DNA of 64,000 nt. It comes from CAKZNE01 sp002695025 (GTDB lineage Bacteria > Bacteroidota > Bacteroidia > Flavobacteriales > Schleiferiaceae). Made by a program: the position numbers and the translations under genes. Shown here piece after piece: positions 26,958 through 35,796 of this stretch. Location: the NCBI GenBank assembly GCA_913043285.1, contig CAJWML010000004.1:124001-188000 (forward strand), written 5' to 3'. Each line of letters opens with the position of its first letter. Position 1 is the stretch's first letter. The notes beneath the pieces were generated by a model. The model made no database searches and was not told where the DNA came from. It saw only the letters and a list, made by a program, of their open reading frames with translations.

Positions 26958-27091
26958 TCAACGGCAGCAATAAATACCTCGGCTTTTTGGACCCTCATAA
27001 AAAGGAAACCCGCCACCTGCTGGAATCACTGGATGCTATTTATAGCTACGAGGAGCAGTTGTTGGAAGCGGAGGGGTATTATGGGGAGTAG
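26958..27091 (+). pseudogene. 3' fragment of an HSDR_N-type gene
   Basis: Bases 26958-27091 read NGSNKYLGFLDPHKKE and ETRHLLESLDAIYSYEEQLL, ending EGYYGE and a TAG stop. This is nearly 90% identical at the nucleotide level, by eye, to the 3' end of the intact gene at 25119-26174 (26040-26172). There is no start and no upstream homology, so it is a truncated duplicate. Confidence 0.85.
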
Positions 27092-27214
27092 GGGGGCAGA
27101 GATAGAGGAGGACAGTTGTTTGGAGTACACCCTGGGAGTGCTATTAATGTTTGAATCTATTGTATTAAACTACGCATAACCAAGCAAAAGATATTTGATG
27201 CTCCACGTTATCTC

Positions 27215-28633
27215 TCACATATAGAAAGCATAAGCCTCCTTTGGAATTTCATTTGGCCCTAAGTACTTCATAATCTCTCCAACCTTCCTAGCACATGCTA
27301 TTGTAATTGGATATTTGTGATCAAACTGAGTACTGTTCCAATTCATTTTAGTTAAGCCGAGAATTTCCCTGCAGATATTTTTTTGTGAGGAGGATCTTTT
27401 AATGATTCTAATGTCTAAAGGAGCAGGAATATACATCCCTGGATAGGTCTGGTATTGATGCACTGAGCCCCTTGTGTAGAGGATATATCTATCCTTAGTT
27501 AACTCAATTAAGGTACCCCGTGCGGGAGGGTAACTGTTGTTTCTAAAGAACCTAAGGTCTGTTTCCATTATGGTTACTACATCATATTCTGTAATATGAA
27601 GGTCTTGTAAGGCATCCTCAAAACCGTCCAACTCATCTTGATAATACTTTGAAGTCTTATGAAGCACTATACGCCCTGGTAAACTACCTGTTGCAAACTT
27701 GTACTTCTCTAGAGCATCTTTTAGAAGCGAGAATGCTTGATCATATTCTAAATGAGGAATACGATCTTCCTTATCCTCCTTCACAGTGTTGCCCCGTAAA
27801 ATAACTCCTTTCCCATTTTCATTAAAAATCTGGGCTAGACTCGTTTGGATAGTACTTTTATCTCTACTTCGGTAAAATCCAATCCCAACAAAGCATGCTC
27901 GAGGTCTGTTTTCGTCCATATCTAGTTTCCATGGAATCGTTTGTAAAGCTTTATAGTAAAGAGCGGTGCATAAATTCCAAGCTTTGGTAGCTCTATCTTG
28001 AGAACTTTTCTTGTCCTTCATAGATTCCTCCTTTAAGAGCTGGATAGGCTTGTTCGAAATCATTACCCGTGCTTTTAAAGCTCTCCTAAAATTCAGTTCA
28101 AACTCTGGTCCTTCATTATCATCAGCCGTTTCCTCAACTTCTATTTCTTCTTCTGCAACGATATATTTTTCCAATTCCTTAGGTACTATACATAAGATAA
28201 CATCGCAATTTTTGATGTTGGAGAGAAAATCCACATGCTTAGCATAGATGTCAACAGCCTGTTTTATCTGATCATCTCGATCTTCTTTCTTTTTTATTTC
28301 CTCGATCTCGTTGGGAGTAATTATTCTTTCATAGTTGGAATCATAAAGCATCTTGGCACAAAATCCTTTGTTTTGAGTGAACCCTGGGAATTCTTTGAAT
28401 AAGCCGGGTTGCTTTCCCGATTCGCTGGCAGGTATAAACCTTTCAAAAATTTTAAGGACACCACGCATTTCCTCTATATTTTCTTCAATACCAACAATTC
28501 CAATAATCAATTGATCTCTGCGGGCAACTTCTACAGTATCGTAAACTTTTAGGTTGGCAATTCCTTCCCTTGGGCAGATGCTTTTGCCTTCCCCAAAGAT
28601 TAACATTGGTTCTTCGAGAAATTCAGCTTTCAT
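27215..28633 (-). CDS. Short prokaryotic Argonaute (MID-PIWI), catalytically inactive
   Basis: 472 residues with no N or PAZ domain, the short-pAgo layout. The MID-like N-terminal half carries LIFGEGKSICPREGIANLKV and QLIIGIVG (residues about 11-49). The PIWI half carries ALYYKALQTIPWKL (about 224-237), ACFVGIGFYRS (246-256), GRIVLHKTSKYY (320-331) and LTKMNWNSTQFDHKYPITI (427-445). The end AYAFYM is typical. The DEDX catalytic tetrad is lost: Gly replaces Asp in VGIGFY and the Asp after HK is Thr (LHKTS). It should therefore bind a guide and target without slicing and signal to its partner. The ATG overlaps the partner's TGA (ATGA), so the two are translationally coupled. Composition is more AT-rich than neighbouring genes. 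Confidence 0.93.
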   Translation of the reverse strand: MKAEFLEEPMLIFGEGKSICPREGIANLKVYDTVEVARRDQLIIGIVGIEENIEEMRGVLKIFERFIPASESGKQPGLFKEFPGFTQNKGFCAKMLYDSNYERIITPNEIEEIKKKEDRDDQIKQAVDIYAKHVDFLSNIKNCDVILCIVPKELEKYIVAEEEIEVEETADDNEGPEFELNFRRALKARVMISNKPIQLLKEESMKDKKSSQDRATKAWNLCTALYYKALQTIPWKLDMDENRPRACFVGIGFYRSRDKSTIQTSLAQIFNENGKGVILRGNTVKEDKEDRIPHLEYDQAFSLLKDALEKYKFATGSLPGRIVLHKTSKYYQDELDGFEDALQDLHITEYDVVTIMETDLRFFRNNSYPPARGTLIELTKDRYILYTRGSVHQYQTYPGMYIPAPLDIRIIKRSSSQKNICREILGLTKMNWNSTQFDHKYPITIACARKVGEIMKYLGPNEIPKEAYAFYM

Positions 28634-30012
28634 TGGAAAAGTCCGTCTTTAAGTGATTCGAGTTTTTTTCTTTCCTGAGGAGATTCCAAGTTCAGCCAAG
28701 TATTATCAGGGATTATTGGGGAAAAATTGAATTGCTCCATCTGTTCTAGTGCTAGAAATTTATAGTCATCATATTGAGTAAACATAGATTTTGAATCGCT
28801 TGGTTGTAAATATTTGAGGATAAATACAAAATCATTATAAACCTTTTGATTACGTTCCATTCTCTTCAGGTTTTGAATAGATTTAAAGCCAAACCGACAA
28901 TACCTAAAATCTGACCATAAATAAGTCCAATCTGGTTTTATCGAAATGTACCATTGATTTTCTAAAAGCTCAAACCTGCTTCTAAAGGCTAGACATTTCA
29001 GATTGAATATTTTTGAGTTATCTTTTTTATCTTTTGTAATCCAAACGACTTGCCTAGTTGATTCTTTGCGGCCTTTAGTCCAAGTAACCTTTCGGTCTTT
29101 CCAGTTATCTTCCTCGTCTTTTTGTACAGGTATAAAGGCAAATAAACCGTCTTCACGGATCCATTTTATGCCTTTTTTGTACAACATTGTTTCGAGGCAC
29201 ATTTTGAGAAGAAATTTAAATTTGGACAGTTGATCTTCATTGGATTCGTAGAACTCCTGAACCGAAAACCGTTCTACTGATCCATGATCTATTATCTCTG
29301 CCAAGGGAAGGCTAGGGTCTTGAAGATCATGGAAGGTATATATAGCTTTGTCATAAGCCACCCAGTCATGAGGAAAGGAGATCCCTTTCATTTTCAAAGC
29401 AGATATTGCATAGCTCTGCAGGGTGGGTTTTTTAGAACTAAAGCCCCTTTCTTTGTTAAAGGCAGTGACCTCTTTTTTGTCGATATTAAGTTCAGCCCGA
29501 TATAGCGTTTTAGGAATGTGTATCTTAACGAGATTAGAGTAAATCCATTCCTTTTGGGAGTACAGCTTTGTCTTTAGCTTCTCAATTTCTTCTTGTAAGG
29601 ATCTGACCATTTCGGTTTGCAATTCAAAAGCATCTGCAACCATTTTTCGAAAATATGCTGACTCAACTCTTCTCTCAAAAAGGCGTTGCAGTTCTTCTTT
29701 ATCTTCTGGAGTATTAAAGGCCAGAACAGGGATGTTGTTTTTAACAGCAGTATTGTACTCCATTTCAGTTATTGACTCCTTCTCCTCTGGCCGCCACCCA
29801 TAACGATTTCCAAGCACTAGTACATAAATATCCGCTTGTTTTACACGCTCAAGACAAGCTGTTACGGAATCGGAACTCACTGCTGGCATGGTGAACTCAG
29901 ACATCAGGGGTAAACCACCAACTTCCTCTACAGCTTTCAAAGCCGCTCTGCGTTCATTTTTCAGGTCATAGATAGTACTACTTATGAATATTTTAGGTTG
30001 GGTGTTAAGCAT
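28630..30012 (-). CDS. DUF4062-APAZ effector partner of the short pAgo
   Basis: 460 residues. Residues 1-110 are a DUF4062 domain: KIFISSTIYDLKNERRAALK, then LERVKQADIYVLVLGNRYGW and MEYNTAVKNNIPVLAF, a TIR-like Rossmannoid. Residues about 115-150 are helical. Residues about 160-460 read as an APAZ-like region, with FHDLQDPSLPLAEIIDHGSV (227-246), FSVQEFYESNEDQ, QVVWITKD and WYISIKPDWTYLW (354-366), then a helix KRMERNQKVYNDF. The APAZ call rests on these phrases plus obligate coupling to a short pAgo. TIR-APAZ partners degrade NAD(P)+ when the pAgo binds target; whether DUF4062 does the same is unknown. No signal peptide or TM. Confidence 0.85.
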   Translation of the reverse strand: MLNTQPKIFISSTIYDLKNERRAALKAVEEVGGLPLMSEFTMPAVSSDSVTACLERVKQADIYVLVLGNRYGWRPEEKESITEMEYNTAVKNNIPVLAFNTPEDKEELQRLFERRVESAYFRKMVADAFELQTEMVRSLQEEIEKLKTKLYSQKEWIYSNLVKIHIPKTLYRAELNIDKKEVTAFNKERGFSSKKPTLQSYAISALKMKGISFPHDWVAYDKAIYTFHDLQDPSLPLAEIIDHGSVERFSVQEFYESNEDQLSKFKFLLKMCLETMLYKKGIKWIREDGLFAFIPVQKDEEDNWKDRKVTWTKGRKESTRQVVWITKDKKDNSKIFNLKCLAFRSRFELLENQWYISIKPDWTYLWSDFRYCRFGFKSIQNLKRMERNQKVYNDFVFILKYLQPSDSKSMFTQYDDYKFLALEQMEQFNFSPIIPDNTWLNLESPQERKKLESLKDGLFQ

Positions 30013-30331
30013 TGTCCTGAAACTAGATTATAGGATTTATACCTTCTCTCCTGATTCTTGCAATTTATTTAATTATCTCCCATTCTACACAATGATAGAA
30101 GACTTACTTATTAAGTGTTCAATGTGAAGTATTACGCCAGAAAGTAAAGAATGAAATGGTGTTAAATAAAATTTAAATATCCTGTTTATAGGAATTAATA
30201 CATCTTTTGAAAGTAGATAAAGGAAAGTAGTAATAAATAACTCATTTTCGATTAGATAAATAAACTTCTTCAACTAATCCATTCGAATTTCTCTCAAAAT
30301 GAATGTGTCAAAGTGACTTGTAAATAGTAAT
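30013..30331. other. AT-rich spacer upstream of the short-pAgo operon
   Basis: 319 bases of clearly AT-rich sequence between the helicase 3' end and the effector start. Presumably holds the promoter of the pAgo operon; no exact TAnnTTTG found. A 62-codon minus-strand ORF (30085-30273, TTG start) looks spurious. Confidence 0.5.
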
Positions 30332-33300
30332 TCACCCCCTCCCAAACCCTATCTCCGGCAAAACCACCCGTATTTCCTGCTCAGCATCTTCTCCTTTCCA
30401 GTACAGGATAAAGTTCACTTTAATACGCTCTAAAACATAGCCTTTCTCCCGCAACAATTCCAGTTCTTCTGTAAAGCGTTTGGAGAACCGGAGTACCGGC
30501 TGACCTTTTGCGTTGTAAGCCGTATGCTCTTCAACGGTCAATGGATCCCCGCTTTGCAGTTGGGAAATAGCGGATTGACAAGAAGCAAAATAATCCAGCC
30601 ACACATCCTTATAGCCCGGGTGGAGGGCCAGGAAGGGCGGGGCAGGGTAGTTATGGCGATCCTCCGCGTAGATGAGGTTTTCAGCCGAATAGCCGGTCAG
30701 GAAGTTGCGGTTCAGGTGAACGCTGAGGTTTTGTTTGGCGCGGGTCAGGGCCACGTAAACCTGGCGCTTTTGCTCCTCCGTTTTCGGGTAAAAGTTTGGC
30801 AAAAGCAGGAACACATTATCAAACTCACGGCCCTTGGCTTTGTGAATGGTAGAAACCATAATGGTTTCGCTGCCGGCATGGTAAAAGTCTTCCAGTTTGG
30901 ATTCGCGGATAAAAACTTCCAGGTCTGAGCGGTATTTTCGCTTGGGGTGGGTGGTTTCAAAGTCTTCCAGAAGGTTGAGGCAGAGCGGCAGCTTGGTGCT
31001 GTTGCGGAATTGATCCTTCAGGGCTTTTTTAGCGTGTTCCCAATCCTCCGCAGCAATGAGAAAGGTATCATCCTTCAGTTGCAGTTGGTCCAGGAAGAAA
31101 CGGACTTCCAGCAAATGGTACAGGTTAAAGCCATCGTTGGACTGTATAAGGCGGGCGGGCATACCTTCTTTCAGCAACATACCCGTGATCTGCCGTGCTT
31201 CCTCATTATCGTGCGTCAGCACACAGGTAGTACCGCTGAGGTCAGCGGAAAGGATATCCTTTACCAGAGGAACCAGGAGGGTATCCGACTGGTAGTGCAC
31301 CACTTTGATGCGGCCATTCTCTGCCGTAACCGACATGATGGGATTCCTTTTAAGGCGATGCTGAAGTGTTTGCACAAATTGATGGCTGAAATGCACCAGG
31401 TTGCTCTTACTGCGGTAATTTTCAACCAGTTCAAATACCGTGGCATTCTGCTTTTTCATAAAATCTTCCAGGTACTCCGAACGGGCACCCCGGAACTCGT
31501 AGATGTTCTGATCATCATCACCCACGGCAATCACCCGCATCTCCTCGTTCTGTTCCATCAGGGCGCGGATCAGGGCGTATTCGTGCTTGTCCATATCCTG
31601 CGCCTCATCAATCACCAGCACCGTTTTGGTAATGCGGTTGCGTTCCACCTCTCCCTTTTGGATAGCCTCCACCGCCTGCTGTATAATGGTTTGCGACTTT
31701 TCCAGGCTGCCCACCCGGCCCAGCAGGTCAAAGCAATAGGAATGAAAAGTCTTGATCTCTACATAAAGGGCCGCGTTGCCGATAAGGCTTATCAGGCGCT
31801 TTTTAAATTCGGTGGCAGCCGCCCGTGAGAAGGTTACCATCAACAACTGCTCATGCTTTACATCCTCCATTAAAAGCAAAGAAGCCAGTTTATGCACCAG
31901 CACGCGGGTTTTTCCACTGCCTGGCCCGGCCGCCACAGCTATATGCTGCGTTTCATTGTCTTTTATGATCTTCAGTTGCGTGGGCGAAAGTTGGCCGAAC
32001 AGCTTTTTAAACTTTCCCGGGGTCATCTTCAGTTTCAGTTCATCCGCTTTGCTGCCCGGGAAATACTTGCGGAGGAAAGAGGAGTAGTTCAGCTGAAAGT
32101 AATCTTCCACAAACTGCAGGGCATCGCGGTAATCGGTGATCATCCTGCGCGCATATTCCCCCACAATGTGGATCTGCTGCACCTTGCTTTTGTAAAACTG
32201 CTTTAGCTGGCTGTAATCCTCCTGCTTATAGCGTATTTTATTGTTCAGTTCCAGGCGTTCCAGCGTAAGCTGGTTGTACACCACCAGAAAGCCGCCTTCT
32301 ATCTTCAGGGCTTCAATACGGGAGAGGTAAAACAGGGCGTCTTCCACATCCGCTATCCCCACTTCCATCCTGAAAAGGCCGTCCTGCTTTTTCTCAAAGC
32401 CTTCCTTCAGTTCGTGTACGGAAAACTCTACCAAAGTTTCCGGTTTAGGTGGTGGCTCTTCCCTTGGATTGGCCTGGCTCCTTTCGTACAGGAAATGGAG
32501 GATAAAACGCGCCAGTTGATGCCGCTTTTCCAGCTTTTGGCGCAGCTTTTCTTCCGGGTGCAGGGCTATCACATTTACGTGATGCTGTGAATGCCGCTGG
32601 TTTTGCCGTTTGATCCAGTTCTTGATGGCCCAGAAGTTGAGGATGGTCTTGATCTTATGCGGGCTTACCCCGCTCAAACCCTGTTCTTCGGCTTCTTCGT
32701 TGAGCTGTTTCAGGTGAAAGCCTTGTTCGCTTTGCCCGAAGCGGGGCAGCAGGAAGTTTTCTATTTTGGCAAAGCTCTCCAAAATGTTTAGTGCGTGCCG
32801 GCTGTTTTCGCCCTGGCGGATAAATGCCGTGAGGTCCCGGGTATCGGCCAGTATCTTTTCCTCGCGCAGCAGGTTGATGATGCGGATCACTTCTTCTTTT
32901 ACAATGCCCAGGTGGTCGGAGATGTAATCCACGCGCGATTCGGCTTCCTCTTCGCTGGCGTGCTTACGGCTTTTGCTGGAAAACAGTTTTTTGATAATGC
33001 GGGTGGCCTGTAGCTTTTGGCTGGTATTGAACCTTGGGGAGGCGCGGATCTTTTCTATGGCTTCCTGGGCATTTTTGCTGAGGATGCTGTTGGCAAACAC
33101 CCGCGGCATGTTTTGCCCCCGTTTCAGGTAACCCGCTTCTTCCAGCGCGGAAATGGCGGTGGTTACGCGGGTTTCTATTTCGGCCACCGTATCATCCCAA
33201 CCTGCTTTACGGGCAATTTCCAGGGCCGATTGGGAAACGGAATTCCGGAATTTGGTAATATACTTAATGGCGTTCCACACCTGCTGGATCTCCTTAATGG

Positions 33301-35134
33301 AGAGTTTGGTCTGGTTGAGCAGGATAAAGTGCTTGCTGAGGTCTTCTTCGTTGAATAGCACAAAACAGTCCGCTTGCAGCTTTTCATCGCGACCGGCCCG
33401 CCCGGCTTCCTGTACGTAGTTTTCCAGGGAGTCGGATATCTCGTAATGCACCACCATGCCCACGTCCTTTTTATCCACACCCATTCCAAAGGCGGAGGTA
33501 GCCACCATAATGGGCACTTCACCCTCTATAAAAGCATCCTGGTTAATGGTTTTTTCGGCCTTGTCCATTTTGCCGTGGTAGGGGCGGGCATCAAAGCCAT
33601 CATCCGTAAGCCTTTGCGCCAGGAGGTAAGCCCTGCGGGTGCGGGAAACATACACTATAGTGGGGCAGTTCTTTTGGCCGATGAGGTTGCGCAGGGCGTT
33701 GTATTTCTCCTCCTCATCTTCCTGGGGTAAAACCTTATAGTGCAGATTGGTGCGGCTCACCCTGGCGGTGAAGAGTTGCAGTTCCAGGGAGAGGTTTTCC
33801 CGGAAATACCTGCGGATATCTCCAATTACCTTTTGCTTGGCGGTGGCAGTAAAGCAGGAAACGGGGATGGCATCCGCCCCGTTTTTCTTCCGTTGAAGGT
33901 TTTTGATGAAGTCTGCAATGTAGAGGTAATCCACCCGGAAATCCTGACCCCAGGCGGAGAAGCAATGCGCCTCATCAATTACAAAGCGCGTAATGTTCCG
34001 CCCGAGCAACAGCCTTTCAATGGTACGGGACCGTAAGGATTCCGGGGAAATGTAGAGCAGGGAGGCGGAGCCGTCTTCCACCCGCTCAAAGGATTTGGCC
34101 CGTTCCACCGGGTCCAGCAAACCGTTGATGGTTACCGCTTCGGTAATTCCCGCTTTTTCCAGGTTGTCTACCTGGTCTTTCATCAGCGATTGCAGGGGTG
34201 AGATCACCACCGTTAAGCCCCTGGTGTTTTCCCCGCTCATCAGGGCCGGGAGTTGAAAGGTGATGGACTTACCGCCCCCGGTAGGAAAAACCGCCAGGAT
34301 GGATTGATGAGCTACCGCAGCTTTTACCGCCTTTTCCTGCAAAGGTTCTCCCCCGTAAGAGCGGAAACCTTGAAAACCGAAAAAATGGTCCAGGCCCTGG
34401 TACACATCCAGCGCCTGATCGCAATAATTGCATCCTTCCACGCAGGGCTTGTTGCGCAGCAGGTGCATGATACGCTGTACCTGCGGGTAGTTTTTCAGCA
34501 CCCAGGGTGGGGTGATGGAGTAGCGGTGGTTGGCATGGATCAGGGAAAGGCAATAGGCCAGTTCTACCGGATTATCTTCAATCAGGAGAGACAGATCTAC
34601 ATTGGCGCAAATGCTATTCTTAAAGTGCGCTGAGATCAGCTCCTTGGGATCGGTATGGGCGGGCCAGTAATCCAGGTACTGGAAAAAGGCTCCGAACTCC
34701 CATTGTTCTTTGAGCAGCCCGTAAAAGATGCGCTGCAGGCGCTCATCCAGTTTTTGGAAGGCGTTCACCTCGTCAAAAAACAGGTCACGGGCCTTAATAG
34801 CATCGTTCAGCGGATTATTGGCTTCATCGGTTTGCAGCTTGTCGTCTTTCACCAGAGCGTGGTACGGATTGCCGGGAAAGAGCAGGGGAGAGAGGTAGAG
34901 GGTGTCAATGGCCGGTATGCGGAAGAAGGGCGCCCGCGGGTTGGCCTTGCGCAGGTATTTCAGGTCGTGGTAAATAATGTTGTGCCCCGCCAGGAACTCT
35001 GCGCCTTGCAGGAACTGGCCAAACTCCTGCAAAGAGGCTTTATGAAAAGTACGGCCATCGCTTTTTATGCAGCCGATGTCCAGGATCTTACTGCGGGCAT
35101 TGGTTTCTATATCGGCAAAGGCGATGGGTTTCAT
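30332..35134 (-). CDS. Exonuclease-RecQ-UvrD fusion helicase
   Basis: 1600 residues with three enzymatic modules. (1) DnaQ-like DEDD 3'-5' exonuclease, residues 1-120: FADIETN, HNIIYHDLKYL and PLNDAIKARD; the usual HxxxD histidine position is Asn, so activity is uncertain. (2) RecQ-type SF2 helicase: Walker A FPTGGGKS (283-290), DEAH (387-390), QEAGRAGRDEK (575-585), preceded by a Cys cluster (C231, C235, C238). (3) UvrD/Rep SF1 helicase: Walker A AAGPGSGKT (1068-1076), DEAQD (1176-1180), GDDDQNIYEFRGARSEYLED. The modules suggest processing of recombination or foreign DNA intermediates. Same strand as the pAgo operon but 319 bases upstream of it, so not clearly co-transcribed. GC is higher than the pAgo genes. 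Confidence 0.92.
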   Translation of the reverse strand: MKPIAFADIETNARSKILDIGCIKSDGRTFHKASLQEFGQFLQGAEFLAGHNIIYHDLKYLRKANPRAPFFRIPAIDTLYLSPLLFPGNPYHALVKDDKLQTDEANNPLNDAIKARDLFFDEVNAFQKLDERLQRIFYGLLKEQWEFGAFFQYLDYWPAHTDPKELISAHFKNSICANVDLSLLIEDNPVELAYCLSLIHANHRYSITPPWVLKNYPQVQRIMHLLRNKPCVEGCNYCDQALDVYQGLDHFFGFQGFRSYGGEPLQEKAVKAAVAHQSILAVFPTGGGKSITFQLPALMSGENTRGLTVVISPLQSLMKDQVDNLEKAGITEAVTINGLLDPVERAKSFERVEDGSASLLYISPESLRSRTIERLLLGRNITRFVIDEAHCFSAWGQDFRVDYLYIADFIKNLQRKKNGADAIPVSCFTATAKQKVIGDIRRYFRENLSLELQLFTARVSRTNLHYKVLPQEDEEEKYNALRNLIGQKNCPTIVYVSRTRRAYLLAQRLTDDGFDARPYHGKMDKAEKTINQDAFIEGEVPIMVATSAFGMGVDKKDVGMVVHYEISDSLENYVQEAGRAGRDEKLQADCFVLFNEEDLSKHFILLNQTKLSIKEIQQVWNAIKYITKFRNSVSQSALEIARKAGWDDTVAEIETRVTTAISALEEAGYLKRGQNMPRVFANSILSKNAQEAIEKIRASPRFNTSQKLQATRIIKKLFSSKSRKHASEEEAESRVDYISDHLGIVKEEVIRIINLLREEKILADTRDLTAFIRQGENSRHALNILESFAKIENFLLPRFGQSEQGFHLKQLNEEAEEQGLSGVSPHKIKTILNFWAIKNWIKRQNQRHSQHHVNVIALHPEEKLRQKLEKRHQLARFILHFLYERSQANPREEPPPKPETLVEFSVHELKEGFEKKQDGLFRMEVGIADVEDALFYLSRIEALKIEGGFLVVYNQLTLERLELNNKIRYKQEDYSQLKQFYKSKVQQIHIVGEYARRMITDYRDALQFVEDYFQLNYSSFLRKYFPGSKADELKLKMTPGKFKKLFGQLSPTQLKIIKDNETQHIAVAAGPGSGKTRVLVHKLASLLLMEDVKHEQLLMVTFSRAAATEFKKRLISLIGNAALYVEIKTFHSYCFDLLGRVGSLEKSQTIIQQAVEAIQKGEVERNRITKTVLVIDEAQDMDKHEYALIRALMEQNEEMRVIAVGDDDQNIYEFRGARSEYLEDFMKKQNATVFELVENYRSKSNLVHFSHQFVQTLQHRLKRNPIMSVTAENGRIKVVHYQSDTLLVPLVKDILSADLSGTTCVLTHDNEEARQITGMLLKEGMPARLIQSNDGFNLYHLLEVRFFLDQLQLKDDTFLIAAEDWEHAKKALKDQFRNSTKLPLCLNLLEDFETTHPKRKYRSDLEVFIRESKLEDFYHAGSETIMVSTIHKAKGREFDNVFLLLPNFYPKTEEQKRQVYVALTRAKQNLSVHLNRNFLTGYSAENLIYAEDRHNYPAPPFLALHPGYKDVWLDYFASCQSAISQLQSGDPLTVEEHTAYNAKGQPVLRFSKRFTEELELLREKGYVLERIKVNFILYWKGEDAEQEIRVVLPEIGFGRG

Positions 35135-35283
35135 TGTATCACATATATTGAGTAATAATTATTTCTCCCTATAGTGCATCTGTGAGTTGAGGTATTTCAA
35201 CATTCAGTTTTTCTGCGGTTTTTGAAGTCTTTCATAGCCTAACAATATTACGGAAATAAGAGAGATAGAAAATCAGTATTTAT

Positions 35284-35330
35284 CCTTTCAGGTTTCTGTT
35301 TGCTATGGCCTGCGGGAGACCTGGAAGGTT
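35284..35330. repeat. Degenerate copy of the 'CCTTCCAGGT' palindrome
   Basis: CCTTTCAGGT (35284-35293) pairs with ACCTGGAAGG (35319-35328) with one mismatch. Same family as 26870 and 39597. Located in the 445-base gap between the helicase and the small gene at 35580, which otherwise holds no ORF. Confidence 0.6.
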
Positions 35331-35429
35331 TCTGCTCTAACTTCTATTTAAGCCCCACCTGTGCAGAAATGAGCAATAATCAGAATAGACACTTTGTTTA
35401 GCTTTTATCCATTTAGTTTAGGAAGATGA

Positions 35430-35460
35430 GACCTGAGAGGTTTGTCAAACCTCTCAGGTC
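35430..35460. repeat. Perfect 14-bp palindromic hairpin
   Basis: GACCTGAGAGGTTT (35430-35443), loop GTC, AAACCTCTCAGGTC (35447-35460). No T tract follows, so it is more likely a repeat or processing element than a terminator. Related in core to the CCTTCCAGGT family. Confidence 0.75.
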
Positions 35461-35579
35461 TTACAATCTGCCTCCGGGAGTAGGCAGGTAAACCTTCGGA
35501 AGGCAATTCTTGCTCTTCGGAAAGCACTTGGTTCTTCTCTTTAACCAAAAGGGGAATTTCATCCCAAAATCTACCACCC

Positions 35580-35780
35580 ATGAAAAAGTATTATGTAAAC
35601 AACCGCGCCCAGGCTAATGGCGATCATGAAGTGCATGATGAAGATTGCCACTATCTGCCCTCCGATAGGAAATACCTGGGTTTACACAACCACTGCAGGT
35701 CAGCGGTGGAAGCAGCCAAAGCCTATTACCGGCAGGTGAACGGCTGTAAGTTTTGTAGTGAGGATTGTCATACGCAATAA
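35580..35780 (+). CDS. Small Cys/His-rich putative zinc-binding protein
   Basis: 66 residues. HDEDCHYLPS near residues 19-28 and GCKFCSEDCH near the C-terminus give an H-x3-C ... C-x2-C-x3-C pattern expected of a small metal-binding fold. Similar small proteins are scattered in Bacteroidota genomes. No signal peptide. Related layouts appear in the products of 38877-39224 and 51570-51968. Function unknown. Confidence 0.75.
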   Translation: MKKYYVNNRAQANGDHEVHDEDCHYLPSDRKYLGLHNHCRSAVEAAKAYYRQVNGCKFCSEDCHTQ

Positions 35781-35796
35781 AAAATCAATTTATCCC

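Noticed and set aside
27215..28633. Annotating the Argonaute as a slicer (catalytic) Ago
   Set aside because: The catalytic Asp positions in VGIGFY and LHKTS are lost, so cleavage is not expected.
30085..30273. 62-codon minus-strand ORF in the AT-rich spacer upstream of the pAgo effector
   Set aside because: TTG start, no recognisable features, composition typical of non-coding AT-rich DNA; more likely spurious.
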